A stretch of 64,000 nucleotides of DNA from Dokdonella_A sp044227025 (lineage in GTDB: Bacteria; Pseudomonadota; Gammaproteobacteria; Xanthomonadales; Rhodanobacteraceae): assembly GCF_044227025.1 (NCBI RefSeq), contig NZ_JBGAFX010000008.1:24936-88935 (forward strand), given 5' to 3'. Each line of letters begins with the position of its first letter. Within the stretch, counting starts at the first letter, position 1. The notes below the pieces were generated by a model, which saw only the letters and a list, made by a program, of their open reading frames with translations, was not told where the DNA came from and searched no databases. The position numbers and the translations under genes are program-made. Positions 39,828-48,973 of the stretch are shown here, in pieces.

Positions 39828-42065
39828 CTACGGCGCTTCGAATCCGCTCTTGAAGACGCGGTCGTTGCCGGTGACGACGACCACGTTCGAGTACTCGGAC
39901 GTGTCGTTCGCGGTGCAGGCCGCGAGCAGGATGCCGTTGTTGCCGGCGAAGCAGCGCAGCTGCGCCTGCCAGCCACTGCCGCCGGCGGGCGTGTCGGTCA
40001 GCGGCGTGATGTCGGTCGCGGTCATCACGATGCGGCGGCCGGGCGCGACGCTGACGAGCGTCGCGGTGCAGCGTCCGCCGGTGCAGGCGCCGCTGTTTGC
40101 CGGCACGCCGCCCACGGTCGTGCTGACCAGTTGCTCGCCGAGGAACGTCATCGACGTCGCGGCGGTGGTGGTCGCCGCATCGATGGAATAGAACTCGAGG
40201 CGGAAGTTCGCCACGCCATGCGTGCTGATCGTCCACTGCACCGTGGTGCTGCCGTTGTTGATGGGTCCGACCGAGCCGGCGCAGACACCGGACACTTCGG
40301 TGCCGGCGCAGATGTGCGCGGGCGCCTGGTCGCGGTTGGCGTAGTTCAGCGGGATTTCCGCATGCGGGCCGTCGAGCGCGTTTTCCGGATGCTCGAGATC
40401 GATGTCGACGCCCGTCAGCGCCTTCGCGTTGCCGAACACACGGTTGCGCTGGAACAGGTTGCTCCAGCCGTTCTGGTCGCCGCCGCCGTTGCGCAGCTTG
40501 ATGCCGTTGCGCTTGTTGGCGACGATGATGTTGGTGTCGGCCGCGGCCGGGCCACCGATGGTGGTCGCGCTGGAGGCATTGATGTGGATGCCGTCGACGC
40601 CGTTGCCGAGCGCGACGTTGCCGGCGAACGCGGGGCTGACGCCGATCGAGTTGCCGGCGATGCGCGTGCTCGCGGTGCCGCTGCCCTTCACGACGATGCC
40701 GTGGCGCGCATTCGCGGCGATCACGTTGGCAGTGATCTCGTTGCCGGTCGTCGTCACGATCACGCCGTCGCCGGAATTGCCGTACGCGGTCGAGGCCAGC
40801 GTGGTGCCGACCGGGAACTCGGCCAGTCCGATCGTGTTGTGCAGCACCTTGATGCCGTTGCTCGCCCCGGTGATCACGATGCCGGCGCTGTCGTTGCCGA
40901 GCGTGTCCGGAAACGCGTTGTTGTTCACACCGTTGTTGTCGGCGATCACGTTGGCCGGGCCGATCATCAGCCCGATGCTGCTCGGGTTGAAGCTGGTCGG
41001 ATCGGTGTCGGGTTTGGTGTCGGCGACGATGCCGCTCAGCGCGTTGCCGATGTGCGCGCTCTGCAGCGTGGCGCTGAGGCCGATGCGGTTGCCCATGATG
41101 AAGTTCGGCAGGAACACCGCACCCGCGTCGACGCGGATGCCATTCGCACCGTTGCCGCTGATGACGTTGCCGGGGCCGATCAGGTTGCCGAAGGTGGAGC
41201 CGACCAGGTGCACGCCGTCGGCACCGTTGGCAATCGCGATGTTGCCGCTGACGTCGGTGCCGATCATGTTGCCGCTGACGGTGACCGCGGCGAGGTTCTC
41301 GCTGAAGATCTCGATGCCGTTCTGCACATTGCCGGAGATCACGTTGTTGCTGATGCGTACCGGATGCAGCGACGCCAGCGCGGTCGCGAGGTTGTTGGAA
41401 AACGCATTGATGCCCGATGCGTCGACCGGCTGCACCGGGAAGTTCTGGTACAGGCCGAGCAGGAAGTTCGAACTCGTGTCCGGGTAGACGTGCGAGGCGG
41501 ACACCGAGATGCCGTCGCCGCCATTGGGCATTGCCAGCAGGCCGGTCGCGTTGACGCCGATATAGTTGCCGCTGAACACGTAATCGTGGCCGTTCGCGCT
41601 GATGCCGGCGCCGCTGCAGTTGCCGATCACGAGGTTCAGCAGCTGCGAGCCGGTCGCGCCGTCGGTGTGGCCGACCGCTGGCGTGCCCGAATCGGTCAGG
41701 TCGAAGCAACCGTGGCCGTTGCCGTTGATCGTCGCGTGGTTGCCGTTGACGGTGAACGGCGCGCGCAGCTGCGTCAGGCTGCCGTTGACGAGCGTGATCG
41801 TCGGCACGCCGATGTTGATGATGTGGCTGCCCGAGCGCGTGTTGCCGATCGCGATTGCGGCGCGCAAGGTGCAGTGCGAGGTATTGCCGAGGGCGGCGCA
41901 TTGATTGGTGATCGCCGGATCCTGGCCGACGTCGCTCGCGATGTCGACGTTGTAGACATCCGCCACGGCGGGCATCGCCACCGCACACAGCAGTGCCGCC
42001 AGCGTACCGCGCGTCAGCCGCGAGGTGCGTCCGCTGCGCACGGGCGCGCTTCGTATCGATTTCAT
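39828..42065 (-). CDS. Secreted right-handed beta-helix protein with C-terminal VFKSGFE motif
   Basis: A 745-residue protein with a signal peptide (about 1-36, cleaved after VAMPAVA). A CSLREA-like opening (CTLRAAIAIGNT) is followed by about fifteen Asn/Gly-rich coils of a parallel beta-helix (for example RISNNVISGNVQNGIEIF, TIGGPAAADTNIIVANKRNG). Residues 585-735 look like one or two Ig-like beta domains. It ends DRVFKSGFEAP, a motif shared with two other secreted proteins in this window. Such helices often bind or cut polysaccharides, but no catalytic site is visible. Confidence 0.75.
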   Translation of the reverse strand: MKSIRSAPVRSGRTSRLTRGTLAALLCAVAMPAVADVYNVDIASDVGQDPAITNQCAALGNTSHCTLRAAIAIGNTRSGSHIINIGVPTITLVNGSLTQLRAPFTVNGNHATINGNGHGCFDLTDSGTPAVGHTDGATGSQLLNLVIGNCSGAGISANGHDYVFSGNYIGVNATGLLAMPNGGDGISVSASHVYPDTSSNFLLGLYQNFPVQPVDASGINAFSNNLATALASLHPVRISNNVISGNVQNGIEIFSENLAAVTVSGNMIGTDVSGNIAIANGADGVHLVGSTFGNLIGPGNVISGNGANGIRVDAGAVFLPNFIMGNRIGLSATLQSAHIGNALSGIVADTKPDTDPTSFNPSSIGLMIGPANVIADNNGVNNNAFPDTLGNDSAGIVITGASNGIKVLHNTIGLAEFPVGTTLASTAYGNSGDGVIVTTTGNEITANVIAANARHGIVVKGSGTASTRIAGNSIGVSPAFAGNVALGNGVDGIHINASSATTIGGPAAADTNIIVANKRNGIKLRNGGGDQNGWSNLFQRNRVFGNAKALTGVDIDLEHPENALDGPHAEIPLNYANRDQAPAHICAGTEVSGVCAGSVGPINNGSTTVQWTISTHGVANFRLEFYSIDAATTTAATSMTFLGEQLVSTTVGGVPANSGACTGGRCTATLVSVAPGRRIVMTATDITPLTDTPAGGSGWQAQLRCFAGNNGILLAACTANDTSEYSNVVVVTGNDRVFKSGFEAP

Positions 42066-42336
42066 GCTTTTCCCCTTCGTTTCAGATCAGTGAGCGGTCG
42101 CGGGCGTTTGCCCGCCTCCATCGATGAGCGCCCGTTCGCGGGCCACATCGGGAGGGTTCAGTACGCAGATACGCAAAAGGGGGGGATTGCAGACAGGCCG
42201 GCGCGAACGCGCGCGATCCGGTGTTCCAGGCCGCCACCTTATCGCAGCCAGGTCGTCCCTGCTCCGACTTTCGGCACGCTCGCCCGGGGCCCGGTGGGTT
42301 TAGCGTTCGTGCCCGTTCCATCCATTCGCCGTCGCC

Positions 42337-44433
42337 ATGGGGGATGCCATGCCGGAACTCGATCGCCGCGAATTCCTGAAACTCGCCGCCACCCTCGGCG
42401 CGGCGCTGGCCTGGGGCTGCACGCCGCTTCGCCCTTCCACGAGCGGCTGGCGCGAACGCCGCGACCTGTATCCGCAGGGCGTCGCTTCGGGCGATCCGGA
42501 CGAGCACAGCGTGCTGTTGTGGACGCGCCGCCCGTACGCGGACGGGCGCACGGACGCCCGCCTGCGCGTCGAAATCGCCGAAGACGCCGCCTTCACGCGC
42601 GTGCTCGCGACCGCGATGGCGCGCGTGTCGGCCGAGTCGGACTGGACCTGCCGCGTGCTCGTCGCCGACCTGCAGCCGGCCGGCGAGTACTGGTACCGCT
42701 TCGTCGACGCCGACGGCAACGGCAGTCGCATCGGGCGCACGCTGACGGCGCCGCGACGCGACGATCCGCGTCCGGCGCGCTTCGCGTTCGTCAGTTGCCA
42801 GGACATCTGCGAAGGCGCGTTGAACGGCTATCGCCGCATGATCTTCGAAGACGAACGCGCCGCGCCCGCGGAACGCATCGGCTTCGTGCTGCACCTCGGC
42901 GACTTCGTCTACGAGGTCGTGCAGTACCCCGAGCAGGTCAAGGACGGCCATCGCTACGACCGCCGCATCACGTTCCCGGTGAAGTATCCGAAGGGCAAGA
43001 AGGTCGCCAAGGACCGCTTCTGGGTGCCGGACTCGCTGGAGGATTACCGCGCGCTGTACCAGGGCTACCTCGGCAACCCGGACCTGCAGGATGCACGCGC
43101 GCGCTGGCCGTTCGTCGCGATGTGGGACAACCACGAATTCTCGTGGCAGGGCTGGCAGTCGATCCAGCAGTTCCCCGGCACCGACGGGTTGATACCGGCG
43201 CAGACACTCAAGGTCGCGGCGAACCAGGTCTGGTTCGAGTACCAGCCCGCACGCGTGCTGCCGCCGGGTTCTTCGCTGGACGCGTTCAAGGCACCGCACG
43301 TCATCGACACGCCGGTGAAGGCGTTCGACGACAACGGGCTGGGAACCGAACCCAACAACCTCGCCGCGATCGACAGCCTCATCGCCTATCGATCCCTGCG
43401 CTGGGGTCGGCACATCGATCTCATCCTCACCGACCAGCACAGCTTCCGCTCCCGCGACCCCGGCGACCGCGAAGAAATCAATCCGCTGTTCGAAGGCGAC
43501 ACGCTCGGCTTCATCCCCGAGGAGTTGTGGAAACAGGTCGACGCCGGCCGTGACTACGCGAACGGCCATCCGCCGGCGACCTTGTCATTCGGCGACAAGC
43601 ACGTCGCCAACTACCGCGCCGGCGAGGCCGCGCAGACCGTGCTCGGCGCCAGACAGAAGGCATGGTTCCTGGAACAACTGCGCGGCGCGACCGCGACCTG
43701 GAAGATCTGGGGCAATTCGCTCGGCACGCCCGACTGGCGCGTCGATCCGCAACACCTGCCGCCTGCACTCGGCAAATACCCCGAAGGCGCGGGCTACGCG
43801 ACGATGTCCGTCGGCGACTGGGGCAGCACGTACCACGAACGCGGCGAGATCTACGACGCCGTGCGCGACGCCGGCATCACCGGCTTCGCGATCGTGTCCG
43901 GCGACCGCCACAGCTTCTGGGCCGGCTACGCGGCCAAGGACCTGCCACCGGCCGCGTTCGAACCGGTCGGCGTCACCTTCGTCGGCGGCTCGCTCTGCTC
44001 TCCGGGCATGGCCGAAGCGAACGAACACAACATCAAGGCCGACGATCCGCTGCGCCCGCTCTACCTCGCCAACGCCGGCGGTGGCCCGCCGCAATGCAAC
44101 GCCAACCTGCTGCTCCACCACGGCGTGCGTGCCGCACTCGAATACGCGCGCAGCGGCGACCTCGCCAGGGCGCACGCGGCCAGCAATCCGGAGCTGGCGC
44201 CGCACCTGTCCTTCGTCGACATGGGCGGCCACGGCTACGCCACCGTGCGCGTCGACGCCGACACGATGACCACCGATTTCGTCTGCATCCCGCGCCCGAT
44301 CGAGCGCAGCGCCAGCGAGGACGGCGGACCGCTGCGCTATCGCGTGCGCCATGAAGTGCCGCTGTGGCGTGCCGGCGAACGACCGCACATGCGGCAGATC
44401 GTGCTCGAAGGCGACGCGCAGTTGTCGGTTTGA
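42337..44433 (+). CDS. Alkaline phosphatase D (PhoD) family protein, Tat-exported
   Basis: A 698-residue PhoD-family phosphodiesterase/phosphatase. A twin-arginine signal (DRREFLKLAATLGAALAW) ends at a Cys (GC) that could be lipidated. A fibronectin-like N-terminal domain (VASGDPDEHSVLLWTR) precedes the metallophosphatase domain: FVSCQD, HLGDFVYE, MWDNHEF, LTDQHSFRSRD, SGDRHSFWAGY. It should hydrolyse phosphodiesters in the periplasm with a metal centre. The second Met (42349) has a better ribosome-binding site (GGGGGATG) and is an alternative start. Confidence 0.9.
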   Translation: MGDAMPELDRREFLKLAATLGAALAWGCTPLRPSTSGWRERRDLYPQGVASGDPDEHSVLLWTRRPYADGRTDARLRVEIAEDAAFTRVLATAMARVSAESDWTCRVLVADLQPAGEYWYRFVDADGNGSRIGRTLTAPRRDDPRPARFAFVSCQDICEGALNGYRRMIFEDERAAPAERIGFVLHLGDFVYEVVQYPEQVKDGHRYDRRITFPVKYPKGKKVAKDRFWVPDSLEDYRALYQGYLGNPDLQDARARWPFVAMWDNHEFSWQGWQSIQQFPGTDGLIPAQTLKVAANQVWFEYQPARVLPPGSSLDAFKAPHVIDTPVKAFDDNGLGTEPNNLAAIDSLIAYRSLRWGRHIDLILTDQHSFRSRDPGDREEINPLFEGDTLGFIPEELWKQVDAGRDYANGHPPATLSFGDKHVANYRAGEAAQTVLGARQKAWFLEQLRGATATWKIWGNSLGTPDWRVDPQHLPPALGKYPEGAGYATMSVGDWGSTYHERGEIYDAVRDAGITGFAIVSGDRHSFWAGYAAKDLPPAAFEPVGVTFVGGSLCSPGMAEANEHNIKADDPLRPLYLANAGGGPPQCNANLLLHHGVRAALEYARSGDLARAHAASNPELAPHLSFVDMGGHGYATVRVDADTMTTDFVCIPRPIERSASEDGGPLRYRVRHEVPLWRAGERPHMRQIVLEGDAQLSV

Positions 44434-44458
44434 CGCAGCAGCGACGCGAAGCACCTGG

Positions 44459-44955
44459 GAGCGGCCCCTGTGGGAGCAGTCACTATGGGAGCGGCTCCTG
44501 TGGGAGCGGCGGAAGCCGCGATGCTTTTCACTCGATCAACCAAGAGCATCGCGCCTTCCGGCGCTCCCACAAAAGCGAGCGCGACCCCTGTGGGAGCAGC
44601 CCCTGTGGGAGCGGCGGAAGCCGCGATGCTTTTCCTTCAATCGATGAAGAGCATCGCGCCTGCCAGCGCTCCCACAAAAGCGAGCGCGGCCCCTGTGGGA
44701 GCAGTCGCTATGGGAGCAGCCCCTGTGCGAGCGGCGGAAGCCGCGATGCTTTTCCTTCAATCAACCAAGAGCATCGCGCCTGCCGGCGCTCCCACAAAAG
44801 AGCGCGCGACCCTGAGGGAGCAGTCGCTATGGGAGCGGCCCAGCGGCTCCTGTGGGAGCGGCGGAAGCCGCGATGCTTTTCCTTCAAATCGGCGAAGAGC
44901 ATCGCGCCTGCCGGCGCTCCCACAAAAGCGAGCGCGGCCCCTGTGGGAGCGGCGA
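44459..44955. repeat. Tandem array of four large REP-type palindromes
   Basis: The 529-bp gap between convergent genes is almost wholly repetitive. Four units begin at about 44499, 44604, 44724 and 44851. Each reads GTGGGAGCGGCGGAAGCCGC, GATGCTTTTC, a 10-20-bp centre, then GAGCATCGCG and (T/C)GCTCCCACAAAAG, so each can fold into a long stem. Short GTGGGAGCAG half-units fill the spaces. Spacing of 105-127 bp is irregular. It is not a CRISPR array and has no coding sequence. Confidence 0.85.
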
Positions 44956-44962
44956 GATGTGC

Positions 44963-46402
44963 CTACTTCGCCAGCGCCTTCACGAGGTCGTAGAGGTAGT
45001 CGCGGCCAACGTAGACCGAACGCACCTCGAGCCGCTCGTTGAGGCCATGCGCGCCGTTGCCGTCGGGATCGCCCCATGCGCCCGGCACGCCGTAGGTCGG
45101 GATGTCCACCGCCGACAGGTACAGGCCATCGGTCGCGCCCGTCGACATCGATGGCACCACCGGCACACCCGGCCAGTACTTCGCGCTGAGCTTTTCCATC
45201 GGGCCGATGATCGCCGGGTCGAGCGCGGGCATTTTCGCCAGCGGCTTGTCCTTGCGTGCGAGGTCGATGGAGATCGCCTTGTTGCCGATCGCATCGGCCA
45301 GTTGCTGGCCGATCTCGGCCGGCGTATGTCCGGGGAAGATGCGGCAATTGACGTTGGCCTCGACCCGTTGCGGCAGCGCATTCACCGCGTGCCCGCCGTC
45401 GATCATCGTGCCGACGCAGGTGGTGCGCAGCATCGAGTGGTAGCCCTTGTCGGTGTTGACCAGCGCAGCCGCCTTGGCGTCGTTCGGATCCTTTGCGAGC
45501 GCCACCATCGCGTCGCCCAAGGCATCCTTGCGCGCGGCGCCCGCGCGCTCGAAGAACACGCGCGTGGTGTCGCTGAATTCCTGCGGGAATTCGTGGTCGC
45601 GGACCTTCAGCAACGCCTCGCTCATCGCGTACATCGCGTTGTCGCGCACCGGCTGCGAGCTGTGCCCGCCGGGATTGGTCGCGACCAGCTTGTAGTCCTG
45701 GTAGATCTTCTCACCGACCTGGATCGACTGGTCGATGATGTGGCCCTTGCCGTCGGTATCGCCGCCGCCGCCCTCGTTGAGCGCGAACGCCGCGTCGATG
45801 AGGTCGCGCTTGTTGTTGGCGAGGTATTGCGCGCCGTTGAATGCGGTGTCGGTCTCCTCGCCGCAGGTGAGCGCCATCTTCACCGTGCGCGCGGGCTTGT
45901 AGCCCGACTGCTGGAAGCGGATCAGCGTGTCCGCCCAGGTCGCGGCCATGAACTTGTCGTCGGAAATCCCGCGCGCGTAGTAGTAACCGCCTTCCTCGAC
46001 CAGCTTGAACGGGTCGCGCACCCAGTCCTCACGCTTGGCCGCGACGACGTCGATGTGCGCGAGCAGCAGGATCGGCTTCAACGTCTTCGACGTGCCGGGA
46101 TACACGGCGACGATGCCGCCCTCCTTCGGATGCTCGGGCACGGAGAACAGCGTGATGCGGTCGTCGCTGAAACCCGCCATCTTCAGGCGCGCCGCAATCT
46201 GCGCCGCGGCGCGCGTGCAGCCACCGTTGTCGGGATTGGGAATCGACGTGACCGAGGTGTCGGTCTCGACCAGTTCCTTGTAGAGGTCGAGGAACTTCTT
46301 CTGGTCAGGGCGAAGCTCGCCCATCTTGCCGGTCGGCACCTGGGCCGTGGCGGGACCCGCCACCAGTGCAGCGATCGTGAGTGCGAGCAATGCGGACTTC
46401 AT
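44963..46402 (-). CDS. M20/M25/M40 family metallopeptidase, secreted
   Basis: A 479-residue zinc peptidase with a signal peptide (ALLALTIAALVAGPATAQ). Metal and catalytic residues sit in the M20 pattern: His116 and Asp118 (LLAHIDVVAA), Asp148/149 (GISDDK), Glu182/183 (TCGEETD), a later ALNEGGGGD, and a C-terminal His (GAHGLNERLE). The dimerisation domain lies at about 225-350. Relatives are carboxypeptidases or dipeptidases of the periplasm. It is convergent with the PhoD gene across the repeat array. Confidence 0.9.
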   Translation of the reverse strand: MKSALLALTIAALVAGPATAQVPTGKMGELRPDQKKFLDLYKELVETDTSVTSIPNPDNGGCTRAAAQIAARLKMAGFSDDRITLFSVPEHPKEGGIVAVYPGTSKTLKPILLLAHIDVVAAKREDWVRDPFKLVEEGGYYYARGISDDKFMAATWADTLIRFQQSGYKPARTVKMALTCGEETDTAFNGAQYLANNKRDLIDAAFALNEGGGGDTDGKGHIIDQSIQVGEKIYQDYKLVATNPGGHSSQPVRDNAMYAMSEALLKVRDHEFPQEFSDTTRVFFERAGAARKDALGDAMVALAKDPNDAKAAALVNTDKGYHSMLRTTCVGTMIDGGHAVNALPQRVEANVNCRIFPGHTPAEIGQQLADAIGNKAISIDLARKDKPLAKMPALDPAIIGPMEKLSAKYWPGVPVVPSMSTGATDGLYLSAVDIPTYGVPGAWGDPDGNGAHGLNERLEVRSVYVGRDYLYDLVKALAK

Positions 46403-46645
46403 GAGCCTTTCCCCGAGTCGGTACCCAACCCCATCATGCCGTGTGGCGGGGTGAATGGGGGGTGACGAAGGTCATGCCGCGCCGTCGCGGCGACGCCCGG
46501 GACGGACCCCTGCCCCGTCACGGGTCCGAAAAATAATTTCACTCCGTCTCATCGGGCGGGACGCGCCCCTGTTCCAATCCTCCTCGTGCCAAGGGGCACG
46601 GGTTCGGCCGCCATCGGGGCGGTCGGGCAATCAAGAGGAGTCGCC

Positions 46646-47116
46646 ATGTCGTCCCAAGCCAGTGTTTCGCTGTCCTTCACCGATGTCCAGCTCGCCGCGA
46701 TCGATGCGGCCCTCACCGAACTGGAGACCCAGTTCGCCGGCCTCGTCGGCCTTACCGCGGATCAGCGCAGGATGCTGACCAAGATGGGCAACAAGTCCGA
46801 GGCGTTCTGCCGACAGACCATCTCCCTGCTCGGTCAGAACCCCCAGCTGGTTCCGGAGAGCGTTCGCCTGGCCGATTCCCGGCAACTGCTGGCAGCGCTG
46901 GATGAACTGCGTCCACGCATGCAGCGTCTGCAACGACTCGGCGAACGCATCGCCGATACCGACACGGCGGTCGGTTCCGCCGTGATGCAGACCGCGTTGC
47001 AGGGCTACGCGCTGCTCAAGGTGACCGGACGCAACCAGGGCCTGGAAGCCCTGCGCGAGTCCGTCGGCGAGCGCTTCGCGCGCAAACCGCGTACTCCGGA
47101 AGCGAAAGCGGCCTGA
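46646..47116 (+). CDS. Conserved-type hypothetical helical protein
   Basis: A 156-residue, soluble, almost wholly alpha-helical protein (LAAIDAALTELETQFAGLVG, LDELRPRMQRLQRLGERIAD) with one Cys and a basic tail. No function recognised. It is probably well expressed: AGAGGAG precedes the ATG by 7 nt, codon use is strongly biased, and a strong terminator follows 31 bp after the stop. A CGTGCC-AAGG-GGCACG hairpin at 46585-46600 lies in its leader, a possible operator or RNA structure. Confidence 0.7.
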   Translation: MSSQASVSLSFTDVQLAAIDAALTELETQFAGLVGLTADQRRMLTKMGNKSEAFCRQTISLLGQNPQLVPESVRLADSRQLLAALDELRPRMQRLQRLGERIADTDTAVGSAVMQTALQGYALLKVTGRNQGLEALRESVGERFARKPRTPEAKAA

Positions 47117-47147
47117 CCGCTCCTCTCCGCCTTTCCCGTTTGGGAGC

Positions 47148-47174
47148 AAGCCGCAGTGATGCGGCTTTTTTCTT
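47148..47174 (+). terminator. Rho-independent terminator
   Basis: A perfect 8-bp stem AAGCCGCA/TGCGGCTT with a GTGA loop is followed by TTTTCTTG. It closes the single-gene unit of the helical protein at 46646-47116. Confidence 0.85.
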
Positions 47175-47296
47175 GCCCGCCGATGGCAGGCGCCCGAGCC
47201 GACGTCGTGCCGGCCCCGATGATCCGCCCCGCATCGCGAAACGTTGACGCGCGATCCCCAACGTTCGGGAAACCCGCCGCTCCGTTTGCCGATCGA

Positions 47297-47527
47297 GCCT
47301 GACCTTTCGCCCATCGAGCCCGGCGATTCGAGCAATGTGCCCGGAACGCCGAGCACTGCGCGCGGAATGCCGAGCGATGTGCCCGGAATGTCGAGCACCC
47401 GCGCCGAAGAGTCGAGCAACATGCCCGGTCCTCCGAGTCCGACGGCCGAGTGTTCCGCAAGATCGCTCGATGCGCCGGGCAATTCGCTCGGCGCGCCGGG
47501 ATCGATCAGCGGCGCTTCGAGCAGCGG
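47297..47527. repeat. 21-bp degenerate tandem repeat (about 11 units)
   Basis: The gap 47117-47596 holds a 21-bp minisatellite. Units start at 47297, 47318, 47339, 47360 and so on every 21 bp to about 47527. The best conserved read GCCCGGAA(T/C)G(C/T)CGAGCA. The period is three codons' multiple (7 residues), so all frames stay open. Read on the plus strand it gives heptads like PGTPSTA, RGMPSDV, PGMSSTR. No start signal supports a gene, so it is listed as repeat DNA. Confidence 0.75.
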
Positions 47528-47596
47528 GGCCGGGAGGCCGGGCGGCATGGTCGGAGCGGCGAGACAGGATCCGCGGTGCGCGTACACCCACGCGGC

Positions 47597-48529
47597 TCAC
47601 CGGCTCGCGAGGAACACATCGAACCTTGCCGCGAGGCGGTCGCGGCTCGGTTGGTCCGTGGTTCTGCGAGGCAGCCGGATCATCCGCTTGTCCAATTGCT
47701 TCAACGCTTCAAGCATTGGGCCGTCGTGTTGTCCCAACAGACGGTCGGACACGTGCAGGCGGAAGTCCGGGTCGATGCCGAGCAAATGCGCATCGAACGC
47801 GGCGTGGTGCAGCTTGCTCATCGGCAACCCGTTGGGGACGACAGGTTGCCCCATGTCTTCATCCCTGTCCGCGATGATATGCGCGGCATCGAGCAGCATC
47901 GGCTCAGGTAATTCCGACAGCGCGCAGCGGCCCTCGTATGCAGTGATGACTGCCTGGCGAAACGTCGCTTGATGCAGTCGCTGCTTCACCGCACGCAATG
48001 CGTATCGACGCGCAGGCTCCGAGTCTGGCAAGCGATCCGCTTCCGCACGAACGGCATCTCCGAAGCCTACCAGCGCTCTCAGGCGCGTTGCGTCCCAACC
48101 GCCGATGTAGGCACGGTTCGCCATGAACTGCCCTGGCGCAACGCCAATGAAGTAGAGGATTGGAATGCGCTGCTGCCACGCGTCGCGCAGCCATAGATTG
48201 TCGGCAGCATCCGGATTCGTGCCCATGAACGCATACTCGACGAAGTCCTCGCCACCGTAGATCTTGTCGTGAACATTGCGCTGGTCGTCGTACCACACCT
48301 TTGCGCCGGGTCGCGGGAATACGGTGCGGATCGACAGCAGATGCTGCATCTCACGCGGCTTGAAGATGCCGCGCTGTGGATTCACCAGCGGATATCGGTT
48401 GCCTTCGAAAACGAAGCCCGCACCCAAGTCTTTCGACGTTAGGGCATCTCTTGTCGCTGAAAGCATCCACACATGATCGAACGCCGCCTGGCGCATTCGT
48501 TGATCAAGGGAAGCCTTTTCGTTGGACAT
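47597..48529 (-). CDS. HNH endonuclease (HNH_2 type), predicted restriction endonuclease
   Basis: A 310-residue protein. The C-terminal HNH domain is clear: CALSELPEPMLLDAAHII (His217), VPNGLPMSKLHH (Asn233, His241/242) and AFDAHLLGID. The N-terminal 180 residues form a separate domain (KPREMQHLLSIRTVFPRPG, KVWYDDQRNVHDKIYGGEDF) that probably recognises DNA or modified bases; its family is not recognised. Related proteins are type IV or McrA-like nucleases in defence loci. It is divergent from the Mrr-like gene, with an IS between them. Confidence 0.85.
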   Translation of the reverse strand: MSNEKASLDQRMRQAAFDHVWMLSATRDALTSKDLGAGFVFEGNRYPLVNPQRGIFKPREMQHLLSIRTVFPRPGAKVWYDDQRNVHDKIYGGEDFVEYAFMGTNPDAADNLWLRDAWQQRIPILYFIGVAPGQFMANRAYIGGWDATRLRALVGFGDAVRAEADRLPDSEPARRYALRAVKQRLHQATFRQAVITAYEGRCALSELPEPMLLDAAHIIADRDEDMGQPVVPNGLPMSKLHHAAFDAHLLGIDPDFRLHVSDRLLGQHDGPMLEALKQLDKRMIRLPRRTTDQPSRDRLAARFDVFLASR

Positions 48530-48652
48530 TTCGCATCATCGCGCGACAGCATTTGCTTGTACATGCCGACCGCTTCCGCTACTCGAAGGCTTGTCCAGAA
48601 ATTGAATCGCCCCGGCTTTCCCGGAGGCTCCAACCTTTGAGAGGATGGAGTC

Positions 48653-48973
48653 ATGAAGAAGCCCAACAAGTATGCCCCGGAAGTACGAGAGCGAGCAGTT
48701 CGGATGGTGCGCGAGCACCAGGCTGAGCACACCTCGCAGTGGGCGGCGATCGAATCGATTGCTGCCAAGATCGGCTGCACGGCGCAGACGCTGTGCAACT
48801 GGGTTCGGCAGGCCGAGCGCGACCAAGGGTCGCGTGCCGGTCTGACGACGGCGGAGCGAGAGCGCGTGAAGACGCTGGAACGCGAGGTGAAGGAGCTACG
48901 CCAGGCCAACGAGATCCTGCGCAAGGCCAGTGCGTATTTTGCGCAGGCGGAGCTCGACCGCCGATCCAAGTGA
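48653..48973 (+). CDS. IS3-family transposase OrfA
   Basis: A 106-residue protein with a helix-turn-helix (YAPEVRERAVRMVREHQ, WAAIESIAAKIGCTAQTLCNWVRQ) and a leucine-zipper-like C-terminus (LEREVKELRQANEILRKASAYF), the standard OrfA layout. It binds the IS ends. The start has a GAGAGGATGGAG leader. Its TGA overlaps the OrfB ATG by one base; a programmed frameshift in the 3' region of orfA normally makes the OrfAB fusion. Confidence 0.95.
   Translation: MKKPNKYAPEVRERAVRMVREHQAEHTSQWAAIESIAAKIGCTAQTLCNWVRQAERDQGSRAGLTTAERERVKTLEREVKELRQANEILRKASAYFAQAELDRRSK

Noticed and set aside
40131..43553. A 1,140-codon plus-strand frame opposite the beta-helix gene and running into the PhoD gene
   Set aside because: Its codon pattern follows the other strand, and it conflicts with two proteins that have clear signals and motifs.
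44459..44955. Possible CRISPR array
   Set aside because: Units are themselves long palindromes with irregular 105-127-bp spacing and spacers of near-identical sequence; no cas genes are present.
44364..45042. Open frames reading Ser/Gly/Cys/Arg-rich repeats through the REP array
   Set aside because: They arise only from translation of the palindromes and have no start signal.
46403..46645. Riboswitch upstream of the helical protein gene
   Set aside because: Only one short hairpin (46585-46600) is seen; nothing resembles a known aptamer.
47016..47600. Minus-strand frame starting at a GTG that overlaps the HNH stop
   Set aside because: The GTGA overlap is attractive, but the product is extremely Arg-rich and runs antisense through a terminator and a well-supported gene. 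Kept only as a note in the minisatellite finding.
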